Assembly (NCBI RefSeq): GCF_900168295.1
Contig: NZ_FVZL01000010.1
Location: 1 to 64,000 of the forward strand
From: Arthrobacter sp. P2b
Lineage (GTDB): Bacteria; Actinomycetota; Actinomycetes; Actinomycetales; Micrococcaceae
Reading direction: 5' to 3'
DNA length: 64,000 bases
Shown: positions 1-8,700 of the stretch, one piece after another
Position numbering within the stretch: the first letter of the stretch is position 1
Layout: every line of letters starts with the position of its first letter
Translations under genes and position numbers: made by a program
Notes under the pieces: generated by a model
Database searches by the model: none
The model's input: only the letters and a program-made list of their open reading frames with translations
What the model was told of the DNA's origin: nothing

Positions 1-12
1 AGCCTCTGCAAC

Positions 13-92
13 GAGGCAACGATCACGCAGAAGCGGAGGTTTTCATTTGAGGCAACGTATTAGTCTTCCCGGAGGTATTGCAATGAGGCAAC
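13..92 (+). repeat. 36-bp periodic short repeats at the left edge
   Basis: The octamer GAGGCAAC occurs at 13-20, 49-56 and 85-92, exactly 36 bases apart each time. The first two units also share CGGAGGT at the same internal offset (34-40 and 70-76), so this looks like a decayed tandem repeat rather than scattered words. The first 12 bases of the window partly match the end of a further unit, so the array may continue leftwards. A frame open from base 1 to a TAG at 61-63 runs through it and could be the tail of an upstream gene. No function is assigned. Confidence 0.5.
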
Positions 93-272
93 AGGCCCCT
101 CCTGCACAGGATGCGGGCACCCGACTATGGGGAGCACGGCATGGGCAGGGGTGCCCATCGACACTGTTTTGACGGCCGGGGTAGGTTTTAGGCAATGGAT
201 CTTCCGGACAAGCCGGGGGCCGCTGGGGATGCCGACCTGGTTCGGATCCACTCACCACACAAGGAGAAACTG

Positions 273-539
273 ATGGCTATTTGGGGTGCAGACGTTGAGC
301 AGCTTCGTACGCTCGGCAGCAGGCTACAGCAGGGCGCGGACGTCATCGAATCGCAGCGCAGCAATCTCACCGCTCTTCTGGACAACACACAGTGGCTGGG
401 ACCGGATGCTGACAAGTTCAAGGAGCAGTGGAGGGGCGAGCACACCACCAGGCTGAACCAGGTTGCTGAAGCACTCAAGGAAGCCAGCAACCGGGCAAAG
501 CAGAACGCCGACCAGCAGTTCCAGGCCTCCCAGGGCTAG
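273..539 (+). CDS. WXG100 family protein (ESAT-6-like)
   Basis: An 88-residue protein of the size and all-helical character of the WXG100 family. These are small helical-hairpin proteins exported by type VII secretion. The turn motif is WLG at about residue 45, between two amphipathic helices. The ATG at 273 is chosen because AAGGAGAA sits just upstream at 261-268; an in-frame ATG at 195 has no such site. No ESX core gene (EccC ATPase, EccD, mycosin) is visible in this window, and the usual partner WXG100 gene is not adjacent. The secretion machinery must therefore lie elsewhere, or the gene is an orphan. A strong hairpin follows the stop codon. Confidence 0.85.
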   Translation: MAIWGADVEQLRTLGSRLQQGADVIESQRSNLTALLDNTQWLGPDADKFKEQWRGEHTTRLNQVAEALKEASNRAKQNADQQFQASQG

Positions 540-560
540 CCTTCGCGTTGGAAACACTTG

Positions 561-594
561 GCAGGGCCGGACACCGTGTGGTGTCCGGCCCTGC
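561..594. terminator. Bidirectional hairpin between convergent genes
   Basis: A perfect 15-bp stem (GCAGGGCCGGACACC with its complement) around a GTGT loop lies between the WXG100 gene and the convergent EamA gene. There is no clear T-run, so it may serve both directions as a stem-only terminator. Confidence 0.75.
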
Positions 595-631
595 TGGTGC
601 AACCCTCCGGCCGGCCCTCGCGGCGCGGCAC

Positions 632-1693
632 TTAGGGGACGGGTTCGACGTCGTTGGCGTGCTCCAGCGGTGACGTCGCCTGTGTCCTGGCTTCCTTGTT
701 CGCCGTGGTTGTGACTGCACCGCGCAGGGGCGGCACCGGCGCCCGCAGTTCGTCAAGCCGGACCAGGATGACACCGCCCACAATGAGGACGCCGCCCAGG
801 AGCTGGACAGCCCCCGGCAGTTCCCCCAGCAGCAGCCAGGCCCAGATCACGGCAAAGAGGACTTCGGTCAGCGACACGAAGGACGCCACCTTGGAACCCA
901 GCGCCCGCGCGGCCATGATGCCCGAGACGTAGGCCAAAACCGTCGCCAGCACCACCAGGCCGGCCAGCGGGGCCCACCACGGGGTGGTCCAAGGACCGAG
1001 TTTCGTGTCTGCGGCGCTGAAGGCCATGGGGAGCAGGCCGGTGGCTGCGGCAAGCCACATCACGGCCGCACCCACCATCAGGCCCCCCGAGGCCAGCACG
1101 ATGGGCGGCAGGGTGTCGTTTTCCTTCGCGGTGATGAAGAAGTAGATGGCCAGGCAGACCGCTGCTGCAATGCCCCAGAGCACGCCCACCGGATCCACCT
1201 TGACCGCACCGGTAAGGTCCAGGACCAGTACCAGGCCGGCCAAGGAGAGCAGGGTTCCCCCGAAGGTGAGGGCCCGGGGACGCTTCCGGCTGGCGGCCCA
1301 GAGCCACAATACGATGATGACGGGTGCCAGGTACTCGAGGAGGAGGGCAACGCCCACGGACAAACGGGCCACGGCATTGAAATAGAACAACTGGCATGCG
1401 GCCACGCCGATCAGTCCGAACAGGAGGATGGTCACCCAGTTGTCCCGCAGTTGGTGCCAGCGCCCCCGCAGTGCGGGAATGGCCGGAATGGCGAGGATCA
1501 ACGCGGCGCCCGTTAGCCGGGCCGTCACGGCGGCTCCCGGCGTCCATCCGGTTTCCAGCAGCGCCTTGGCGAACGAGCCGGAAAGCCCGAAGACGGCGGA
1601 GGAGAACAGCGCCACCCCCAGCCCGGATGCCAGGAACCCCCGCCGGGCAGTGGGCGTTTGGCGGTTCTGGGCGTGGTTGTTGGCGGCAGGCAC
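632..1693 (-). CDS. EamA/DMT family transporter
   Basis: A 353-residue polytopic membrane protein with about ten hydrophobic segments arranged as two EamA repeats, the drug/metabolite transporter fold that typically exports amino acids or other small metabolites. The GTG start is supported by AGGAGG five bases upstream. A polar N-terminal stretch of about 20 residues precedes the first membrane helix, and a charged tail of about 35 residues ends it. It is divergent from a CGNR zinc-finger regulator with only 71 bases between the two starts, so that regulator is the likely controller. The substrate cannot be read from the sequence. Confidence 0.88.
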   Translation of the reverse strand: MPAANNHAQNRQTPTARRGFLASGLGVALFSSAVFGLSGSFAKALLETGWTPGAAVTARLTGAALILAIPAIPALRGRWHQLRDNWVTILLFGLIGVAACQLFYFNAVARLSVGVALLLEYLAPVIIVLWLWAASRKRPRALTFGGTLLSLAGLVLVLDLTGAVKVDPVGVLWGIAAAVCLAIYFFITAKENDTLPPIVLASGGLMVGAAVMWLAAATGLLPMAFSAADTKLGPWTTPWWAPLAGLVVLATVLAYVSGIMAARALGSKVASFVSLTEVLFAVIWAWLLLGELPGAVQLLGGVLIVGGVILVRLDELRAPVPPLRGAVTTTANKEARTQATSPLEHANDVEPVP

Positions 1694-1721
1694 CGTCGCC
1701 TCCTGTCAGGAGTAAAGTGGG

Positions 1722-1740
1722 GTAATGGTCATGACATTAC
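1722..1740. promoter_or_regulatory. Inverted repeat between divergent EamA and CGNR genes
   Basis: GTAATG and CATTAC form inverted arms around a 7-base centre in the 71-base divergent intergenic region, 25 bases before the CGNR start. It is a candidate operator for the CGNR regulator acting on itself and on the exporter. The role is inferred from position. Confidence 0.4.
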
Positions 1741-1764
1741 GCTTCCGCACTGTAAGGAGTCAAG

Positions 1765-2310
1765 ATGGTTTTTGCCCCTGACACTGAGGTGGCACTGCGC
1801 ACCGTGGTAAATCTCATCAACTCCGCGGCGAACGGCAGGGAAGAGCTTGCGGCACAGGCGGACCTGGACAGTTTTTTGGCCGCCGAAGGCTTTTCGGGTT
1901 CCAGGACCCGGGACGAGGCGGAGCTCGCGAGCGTCCGGGAGCTTCGGCGCCAGTTGGCGGCAGTGTGGACCGCCAGTGAAGATGCAGCGGTGGAAACTGT
2001 GAACCGGCTGCTGCGCGAGGCGAACGCATTGCCCCAGCTGGTCAAGCACGATCGCTGGGATTGGCACCTGCACGCCACTACGCCGGAGGCGCCGCTGGCA
2101 GACCGGATGAGCACGGAAGCGGCCATGGCGCTGGCGGACGTCATCCGCGGCAAGGAGATGGACCGGCTGCGCACTTGCGAGGCCGAAGACTGCGACGCCG
2201 CCGTGCTGGACCTCAGCCGGAACCGGTCAAAGCGTTACTGCGACACCGGTAATTGCGCCAACCGGATGCACGTTGCTGCCTACCGCGCGCGGCAGGCAGC
2301 AGCAGGCTAG
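1765..2310 (+). CDS. CGNR zinc finger / ABATE domain transcriptional regulator
   Basis: A 181-residue protein with the ABATE (putative stress-induced regulator) N-terminal region and a C-terminal CGNR-type zinc finger. The finger is built from C-x4-C (residues about 133-138) and the block RNRSKRYCDTGNCANR, followed by a basic tail. The family CGNR motif is read here as CANR. AAGGAG at 1754-1759 supports the ATG. These proteins are presumed DNA-binding regulators; the divergent EamA gene is the obvious target. It converges on the small membrane protein gene, with 25 bases between the stops. Confidence 0.85.
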   Translation: MVFAPDTEVALRTVVNLINSAANGREELAAQADLDSFLAAEGFSGSRTRDEAELASVRELRRQLAAVWTASEDAAVETVNRLLREANALPQLVKHDRWDWHLHATTPEAPLADRMSTEAAMALADVIRGKEMDRLRTCEAEDCDAAVLDLSRNRSKRYCDTGNCANRMHVAAYRARQAAAG

Positions 2311-2335
2311 CGGCAGCGCAATTCAGGGTGGCGGG

Positions 2336-2692
2336 TCAGCGGTCCGAGGGCCCCTCGGGTCCGGCCTCGGAAGCGGGCGGATTCTGTGCGCCAGGGGCGC
2401 CGAAGCCGTGGGATGGCTTTTTCGAGCTGAGGTTGACGCCCGAGCCCTTGCCCAGGTGCTCGGCATTTTCCTTGTAGCTCATGGACAGCATGGCCGCTAT
2501 CACCAGGGTGACGATGAACGCAATGCCGGCGCCGGTGAAGGCAAGGTCGAAGCGGGGGGTCTTGGCGCTGCCGCCGGAGGCAAAGATCAGGACTGCCACG
2601 AAGGTGACGACGGCCCAGAACGCGGAGAACATCAGCGGCCCCTTCACCGAGGTCCGCAGCTTGCGCGGTTTTCCTGGATGCTGGTCTGCCAC
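2336..2692 (-). CDS. Small two-helix membrane protein, unknown function
   Basis: A 118-residue protein with a basic N-terminus, two hydrophobic segments (about residues 19-39 and 50-69) and a polar Gly/Pro/Glu-rich cytoplasmic tail. GTG start with GGGAGG seven bases upstream. I do not recognise a named family. It lies downstream of the DUF308-like and MATE genes on the same strand. A 17-bp palindrome just upstream suggests it has its own regulated promoter. Confidence 0.7.
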   Translation of the reverse strand: MADQHPGKPRKLRTSVKGPLMFSAFWAVVTFVAVLIFASGGSAKTPRFDLAFTGAGIAFIVTLVIAAMLSMSYKENAEHLGKGSGVNLSSKKPSHGFGAPGAQNPPASEAGPEGPSDR

Positions 2693-2764
2693 GGTGAATC
2701 CTCCCTGCAGGCGGCACGCTGCCGTCCTGGTTTACGTAGTGCGGTGGTTCGCCCGGCCCTATTT

Positions 2765-2781
2765 TTCTACAACGAGTAGAA
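2765..2781. promoter_or_regulatory. 17-bp palindrome upstream of the small membrane protein
   Basis: TTCTAC-AACGA-GTAGAA, six-base perfect arms, 73 bases before the GTG start at 2692. The TCTAC/GTAGA arms resemble operators of BlaI/MecI-type winged-helix repressors, but the binding protein is unknown. A short terminator for the upstream gene is the alternative. Confidence 0.4.
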
Positions 2782-2796
2782 CCGCGCCCTCCTAGT

Positions 2797-3387
2797 TTAC
2801 GGCTTCCCGGCCCCGCCCCGGGCATCGTGCTTGAGCGTCAGGCCGGAGAGTACCCACAGGACGCCCGAAATGATTGCCCCGCCGCCGGCCACTCCGAGCA
2901 GGGCATGCGCACCCAGGTTGATGAAGAAGGGCAGGACGGCGGCGGTACCCAGGCCAATGATGCCGGACGCGATCCAGTCCCGTGCCAGGACGTGCCGGCC
3001 GCGGAACCGCAGGCCGCACCACAGCTCCAGGGCTCCGGCCACGCCCAGGCCGAGGGCTGCTATGACACCAAAAAGCAGGTCGCTGTGCATCAGCACCAGG
3101 GCGAACCCTGCACCCGTGAGCACTGAACCCGCAGCGGAGAGCAGCTTGCCCGGCGTGGATTCCCGGGCGAACCCGGTGGCGGGAGCGCCCCAAAGGGAAA
3201 CAACGCCGGTGGCCAGCAGGTACAGTCCCCCGGCCCAGCCCATGACCTCGACGGAGGGCGATGGCCAGAAAATGGTCACTGCACCAAACACGAGGGCCGC
3301 CGCCGAGCGGAGCAGCACCGGCTTCCACAGGTCGGGCCGGGGTGCAGTTCCCGCTGCTGCGCCTGCGGGTGTTATTGGTTGCGTCAC
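2797..3387 (-). CDS. HdeD/DUF308-like membrane protein
   Basis: A 196-residue protein with six hydrophobic helices arranged as three pairs, typical of the HdeD/DUF308 family of small membrane proteins. In enterobacteria HdeD is linked to acid resistance, but in actinobacteria the role is not established. A short Pro/Ala-rich N-terminus precedes helix one. The GTG start has no strong Shine-Dalgarno. It starts 26 bases after the MATE stop on the same strand, so the two are probably co-transcribed. Confidence 0.7.
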   Translation of the reverse strand: MTQPITPAGAAAGTAPRPDLWKPVLLRSAAALVFGAVTIFWPSPSVEVMGWAGGLYLLATGVVSLWGAPATGFARESTPGKLLSAAGSVLTGAGFALVLMHSDLLFGVIAALGLGVAGALELWCGLRFRGRHVLARDWIASGIIGLGTAAVLPFFINLGAHALLGVAGGGAIISGVLWVLSGLTLKHDARGGAGKP

Positions 3388-3412
3388 CGGTCCAGTTTAG
3401 TGGGGCGGACCG

Positions 3413-4765
3413 CTAGGCCGAACCCAGGACCATCCACCGGTCCGACCTCGCGCGCACCCCGAGGGTGACGGCGCGGGCCGCCATATAGCCCACCGCGAAA
3501 GCGGCCCACAGCCAGCCCAGGCCGGCTGCGCCCCCCGCACCGGAGATCGCAACAGCGGCGAGCAGCGGCGCATACACGGCAAGGTTGACCAGCCCCGCAA
3601 GGGCCAGGTACTTGGCATCGCCGGCGCCGATCAGCACGCCGTCCAGCACAAAGACGTAGCCGGCGATTGGCTGCCCGGCCGCAAGGATCCACAAAGCGAC
3701 GGCCAGCACGGACTGGACCTGCTGGTCGGACGTGAACAGGGCTCCTGCCCAGGGGGCCACCGCGGCGAGCAGCAGGCCCGTCGCCACTCCAAAGCCGGTT
3801 CCCCAGCGGATCATGGTGCCGGTGAGCAGGCGCGCCTTGCCCGCGTTGGAGGCGCCCAGTTCCTTGCCGATCAGTGCCTGCGCGGCGATGGCCAGGGCAT
3901 CCAGTGCGAAGGCCAGGAACGAAAAGATGGTCATTGCGAGCTGGTGGGCAGCGAGGTTGACTGCGCCCTGCGCGGTAACCACCAGCACGGTCACGAGGAT
4001 GGCTGCGCGCAGGCTGAGCGTGCGCAGCATCAGCCAGGACCCCACGCGGGTCATGCTGCGGATGCCCCGCCAGCTGGGCAGGAGGCTGACGCCGTGGCGG
4101 ACCGCGTTGCGGCGCACCATTACGAGGTAGACCGCCGCCATGGCCCACTGCGCCACGCTGGTTCCCACCGCCGAGCCCGTGACAGACCAGCCCAGTCCGT
4201 AGACCAGCCACAGGTTCAGGACGATGTTCAGGCCGAAGCCGGCGGTGGCCACCACCAGCGGGGTCCGCGTATCCTGCAGTCCGCGGAGAACGCCCGTGCC
4301 GGCGAAGATGAGCAGCATGGCCACCAGGCCGGGCATGGACCAGCGCAGGTAGTCCACGGCGAAGGCCTGCACCTCGCCTTCCGCGCCCATCAGGCCGATC
4401 AACGGTTCGGCGGCCACGAAGCCGGCAACCGCAAGGCCCACGCCGAGCAGCAGTGCCAGCCACACGCCGTCGCGCCCGGCCGCCAGGGCCTTACCCAGTT
4501 GCCCATCGCCAATGGCGCGGGCGACGGCCGGGGTGGTGGAATACGCGAGGAAGACCATCAGTCCGACGGCGGTGTGCAGCACCGCGGATGCCAGTCCGAC
4601 GCCGGCCAGTTGTGCCACGCCGAGATGCCCCACGATGGCGGAATCCGCCAGCAGGAACAGCGGCTCGGCCACGAGTGCCCCGAAAGCAGGGACGGCGAGA
4701 CGGAGTATTTCCCGGGCATGGCCCTTGCGGGACTCCACGGGAAGGGAGGGCGATTGTTGCGGCAC
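3413..4765 (-). CDS. MATE family efflux transporter (DinF-like)
   Basis: A 450-residue protein with twelve predicted membrane segments in two six-helix halves, the usual MATE length and layout. The early motif EPLFLLADSAIVGHLG is characteristic of the DinF branch. These proteins exchange cations for drugs or metabolites across the cytoplasmic membrane. The GTG start has a weak ribosome binding site. It is the first gene of a likely MATE / DUF308 pair and is divergent from doxX. Confidence 0.88.
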   Translation of the reverse strand: MPQQSPSLPVESRKGHAREILRLAVPAFGALVAEPLFLLADSAIVGHLGVAQLAGVGLASAVLHTAVGLMVFLAYSTTPAVARAIGDGQLGKALAAGRDGVWLALLLGVGLAVAGFVAAEPLIGLMGAEGEVQAFAVDYLRWSMPGLVAMLLIFAGTGVLRGLQDTRTPLVVATAGFGLNIVLNLWLVYGLGWSVTGSAVGTSVAQWAMAAVYLVMVRRNAVRHGVSLLPSWRGIRSMTRVGSWLMLRTLSLRAAILVTVLVVTAQGAVNLAAHQLAMTIFSFLAFALDALAIAAQALIGKELGASNAGKARLLTGTMIRWGTGFGVATGLLLAAVAPWAGALFTSDQQVQSVLAVALWILAAGQPIAGYVFVLDGVLIGAGDAKYLALAGLVNLAVYAPLLAAVAISGAGGAAGLGWLWAAFAVGYMAARAVTLGVRARSDRWMVLGSA

Positions 4766-4845
4766 CGTGCCAGCTTAACCTTCCGTGACATTCACCTGCG
4801 GGTCGTGCGGCCGGACATGACAAAGCCCACACTTCCACCTAGATA

Positions 4846-4859
4846 GTTGACTCTTCAAC
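4846..4859. promoter_or_regulatory. Inverted repeat upstream of doxX
   Basis: GTTGA-CTCT-TCAAC, an inverted repeat in the MATE/doxX divergent gap about 100 bases before the doxX ATG. TTGA...TCAA sites are typical of MarR/HxlR-class repressors that often control DoxX genes. The regulator is not in this window. Confidence 0.4.
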
Positions 4860-4956
4860 CTTTGGTGCGGAAGACTGGATACCTCAAGCCGCTGTGATCC
4901 GTCCCTGCTTGCACACCTGTCCAGCTCCGACCAAAATCCGAAACGGTGGATCTTCC

Positions 4957-5391
4957 ATGAACCAGTCCCGACTTACCACTACCGCCATCACGGCCCTCCG
5001 CATCGTCCTGGGCTTCCTCTTTGCAGCCCACGGCTGGCAGAAGTTCAGCGAGTGGACCATCGCAGGCACCCAGGCCTCGTTCGCCAAGATGGGCGTGCCG
5101 GCCGCCGAGATTGCAGCCCCGGCCGTCGCCGTCCTGGAACTGGCCGGCGGAATCGCCCTGATCCTGGGCATCCTCACCCGGGTGGTTGCCGCCCTCCTGG
5201 CCCTGGATATGCTCGGCGCCCTGTTCCTGGTGCACGCCTCGGCCGGCGTCTTCGCCGCCAACGGCGGCTACGAACTGGTCCTGCTCCTGGCCGCTGCCGC
5301 ATTCGCGCTGGCACTCACCGGCGCGGGCCGCGTCTCCGTGGACCGCGCCCTGTTTGGCCGCAGCAACTCCAAGCTGGCAGTCCTGGCCTAA
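4957..5391 (+). CDS. DoxX family membrane protein
   Basis: A 144-residue protein with four hydrophobic helices and the DoxX signature around residues 14-30 (LRIVLGFLFAAHGWQKF). DoxX proteins are small integral membrane proteins linked to redox and thiol-stress tolerance. The ATG at 4957 is preferred over an in-frame ATG at 4894 because it starts directly before the first helix and has GGTGGA upstream. A strong hairpin follows, so it is probably monocistronic. Confidence 0.85.
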   Translation: MNQSRLTTTAITALRIVLGFLFAAHGWQKFSEWTIAGTQASFAKMGVPAAEIAAPAVAVLELAGGIALILGILTRVVAALLALDMLGALFLVHASAGVFAANGGYELVLLLAAAAFALALTGAGRVSVDRALFGRSNSKLAVLA

Positions 5392-5413
5392 CCACGGCCA
5401 CGAAAACACCGCT

Positions 5414-5452
5414 CGACGGCGGCTGGGCACCTAGGGTGCCTGGCCGCCGTCG
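5414..5452 (+). terminator. Hairpin terminator after doxX
   Basis: CGACGGCGG pairs with CCGCCGTCG around an inner GGCACC/GGTGCC stem, starting 22 bases after the doxX stop. Confidence 0.75.
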
Positions 5453-5734
5453 GCGTTTAGGCGGCGAAATATCGAACATTGAGGAACAGCCCGGACCATT
5501 AAGGCGCAGGAAAGATTGGGAAAACGCTTGCCAGCCTGATGTTGCTACTGGTAAACCTGTGACTGTTGCAGTGAGAGCTGCACCACCGCACCCCAGGTCT
5601 CAGCCTTTCTTCAACTGGTCACTTCCGGGAACCTTCTCCTGCGTCGCGCGCATCTGCACTGCTGCGCTTTTCTTTTGAATCGTTCCAAAGTAAGGCCGGG
5701 GCCGCTTCACCACCGCTCATCGAAGGAGATGTCC
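5453..5734 (+). promoter_or_regulatory. Leader region of the pectin-degrading enzyme gene
   Basis: This stretch holds no gene. It contains GGGAAAACGCTTGCC at 5518-5532, whose central AACGCTT looks like a LacI-family operator, and a second imperfect CG-centred palindrome at about 5673-5690 (TTTTGAATCGTTCCAAAG). Carbohydrate-utilisation genes in Micrococcaceae are commonly controlled by such sites. No -10/-35 pair could be assigned with confidence. Confidence 0.35.
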
Positions 5735-8700
5735 GTGAAGAAACCCCCGCAAGCAAAACCAGGCCCCGAGGCAGGGCCGCCGCAGCGCCGCAGGATCCTT
5801 ACCTCGGGCACCAAGGCTGCCACCGCGGCTGTTGCCTCTGCCGCGATCGCTTTGACCGGCCTCCCGCCGGTCCACGCGGACACCACCGCACTGCCGCCCG
5901 TGGGCAGCGGGTTCAAGTTTGATTTTGGCCCCGGTTCGACGACTGAGGGCTACACGCACGTGGACGCCGCCAGCCAATACTCCGCAGCCGGGAAGTTTGG
6001 CTTCACCGACACCGCCGTCACCTCGGGAGCAGACCGCGGCACAGGTGACCCCCTCCGCTCAGACTTCGTCCAGGCCCAGGGCAGCACCTTCCTGGTTGAC
6101 CTGCCCAATGGCGACTACACCGTCAAGCTGACAGCAGGCGACGCTGCGGAAGCAACCAACATCGCCATCACCGCCGAGAAGATGGCCAAAGTCCAGCTCA
6201 CGGACAAGCCGGCAGGCCAGTACCTGGAAATGGAATTCCCCATTTCGCTGGTGGACGGCCAGCTGAACCTCGATTTCAGCGGCACAGCGGCCAAGATCAA
6301 TTCACTGGTCATCTCCGCCCGGGCTCCCCGCACGGCCACCACCGATCCCGGCGTCTACCTCGCCGGTGATTCAACCGTGCAGACCTACGACCCCGGCTTC
6401 GTACCGCAGGCCGGCTGGGGCCAGATGATTGACCGGTACTTCGACGGTGCGGTGACCTTCCGCAACCACGCCATCGGCGGCCGGAGCTCCAAGAACTTCA
6501 TCAGCCAGGGACGGCTCGATGAGATCCTCCGGGTCATCAACCCCGGCGATTACCTGATGGTCCAGTTCGGGCACAACGATGCCACCATCGGCGTGGACGA
6601 CCGCTACGCCTCCCCCGAGGACTACAAGGAGTACCTGCGGACCTACGTTCACGGCGCACGGCAGCGCGGTGCCACCCCCATCCTGGTCACCCCCGTGGGC
6701 CGCCGCGACTTTGACGAGGCCACCGGCAAGTTCCGGGTGAGCTTCCCCGAGTACGTAGCCAAGATGCAGGAACTGGCCACCGAGGAGAATGTGGCCCTGG
6801 TGGACCTCTCCGCCTCGAGCCGCGCCTACTACGACGCCATCGGTCCGGAGGACACCAAGTCCGTGTTCCTCCACGTCGACGCCGGCGTCTACCCCAACCG
6901 CCCCACCGGAACAGTGGACAACACGCACTTCCAGGAATACGGCGCCATCCAGATCGCCCGCCTGGTGGCCGGTGGAGTAAAGCAGCTCAGCGTTCCGCTG
7001 GCCTCCCGCGTCAAGGAAATCGCGCCGCCGTCGTCCGTTCCCGCCACGCCGCAGGGACTCGTGGCCGGCAGCGTTTCCAACGCGGGGGCACTGCTGAAAT
7101 GGCAACCCGTTGAGGGTGCGGACATCTACAAGGTGTACCGCAAGCTGGCATCCGAGCCGGACAGCGCCTACAAGCTCACCACCACCGCAACTGTGCCCAC
7201 CGCCAACCTGGCGGGACTGGCCGAAGGCACCGCCTACAGCGTCCGCGTCGCGGCCATGAACGGCAAGGGTCTTTCCGAACCCAGCGATGCACTGTCCGTG
7301 ACCACGAAACAGGCGAAGTATAAGTTTGACTTTGGCCCCGTGGGCGCGCCCGTCGAACCCGGCTATACCGAGGTGAACCGGACCATGGGCTACACCCCGG
7401 AACGCGCCTTCGGCTTCAAGGACATCTCGGTCCTCAGCGACCGGGACCGCGGCGCCGTCACCACCAACCTGCTGCGGGACTTCGTCCTGAGCGGCTCGAG
7501 CTTCGAGTTCCAGCTGGACGTGCCCAACGGCACCTATGCCCTGAAGACGTACCACAGCGACTGGATCGGCTCCACGCGGACCGATGTGGCCGCCGAAGGC
7601 ATTCCCTTCGGCCAGGTCTCCTCCAGCCGCGCTTCCTCCGCCACCAAGATCATCAACCAGGTCCTGGTCTCGGACGGGCAGCTGAACCTGGCCATCAGCG
7701 GCTCGGGCCAGCGGCTTAACGGCCTGGAGGTCACGCCGCTGCTGGTGGGCCCGACGAACCTGCACACCACAGCGGTCAACGCGGCGGCCGAACCCCCTGC
7801 CGTCGACCTGGCCTGGGATGCCGTGACCGATGCCGCCAGCTACAAGGTCTTCCGCCAGGCGTCCTTCGAGTCCGAACCCCAGGTTATCGCGGAAAACGTG
7901 GCCGCCCCTGCATTCCAGGACACCACAGCCTTCGCCGGCCTGACCTACAAGTACTTCGTCACCGCCGTGGACAGCACCGGCCTTGAGTCAGTACCTTCCA
8001 ACATGCTGGAGACTGCCCTGGTTGACCCCGGCACGCCCGTGCCCGCGCCCACGACCAAGGTGGACATCAAGGCAGTGGAGAAGACCAGCGTGACCTTGAA
8101 ATGGCAGAAGGTGGCCAACGCCGCCGCCTACCAGGTCTACCGTTCCACCTCACCCGACGGCCCGTTCGAATACGTGGGCCGGGCCACCGAGGTGAACTAC
8201 ACCGACTACACGGTCCTGACCACCATCAAGTACTACTACCGCGTCACCACGGTGAACAAGGGCGGTGAATCCGCGCCTTCGCACGTTGTGGGAACGGAAA
8301 AGGTCACGGTGGTCAACCGGCAGATGGAGCAGCTTGACCGGGCACCGGTGGCACTTCTGACGGACGGCGGAGTGCGCGTTGGCTGGCGCATGCTGGGCCT
8401 GGACCCGGAGCAGGTGGGCTTCCACGTGATCCGCGACGGCGTGCAGCTCACCGACGAGCCCATCCGCAACAGCACCACGTTTCTGGACCCCTCGGGCACA
8501 GCTGCCTCCCGCTACGTCATCAAGAGCGTGGGTAACGGCGGGGAACAGCTCACGGGCGAGTTCACGCCGCTGGCGCGGGACTACCTGTCCGTGAAGCTGG
8601 ACAAGCCGGCGGACGACTACACCAAGGACGGGCAGCCCTACAGCTACTCGGCCGGTGACGCGAGCGTCGCCGACCTTGACGGCGACGGCACCTACGAAAT

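Noticed and set aside
13..92. CRISPR array
   Set aside because: Repeats are only 8-9 bases and the period is 36; there are no conserved long repeats, no spacers of usual size and no cas genes.
273..539. Type VII secretion locus
   Set aside because: Only one WXG100 gene is present; no EccC, EccD, EccB or mycosin gene lies in the window.
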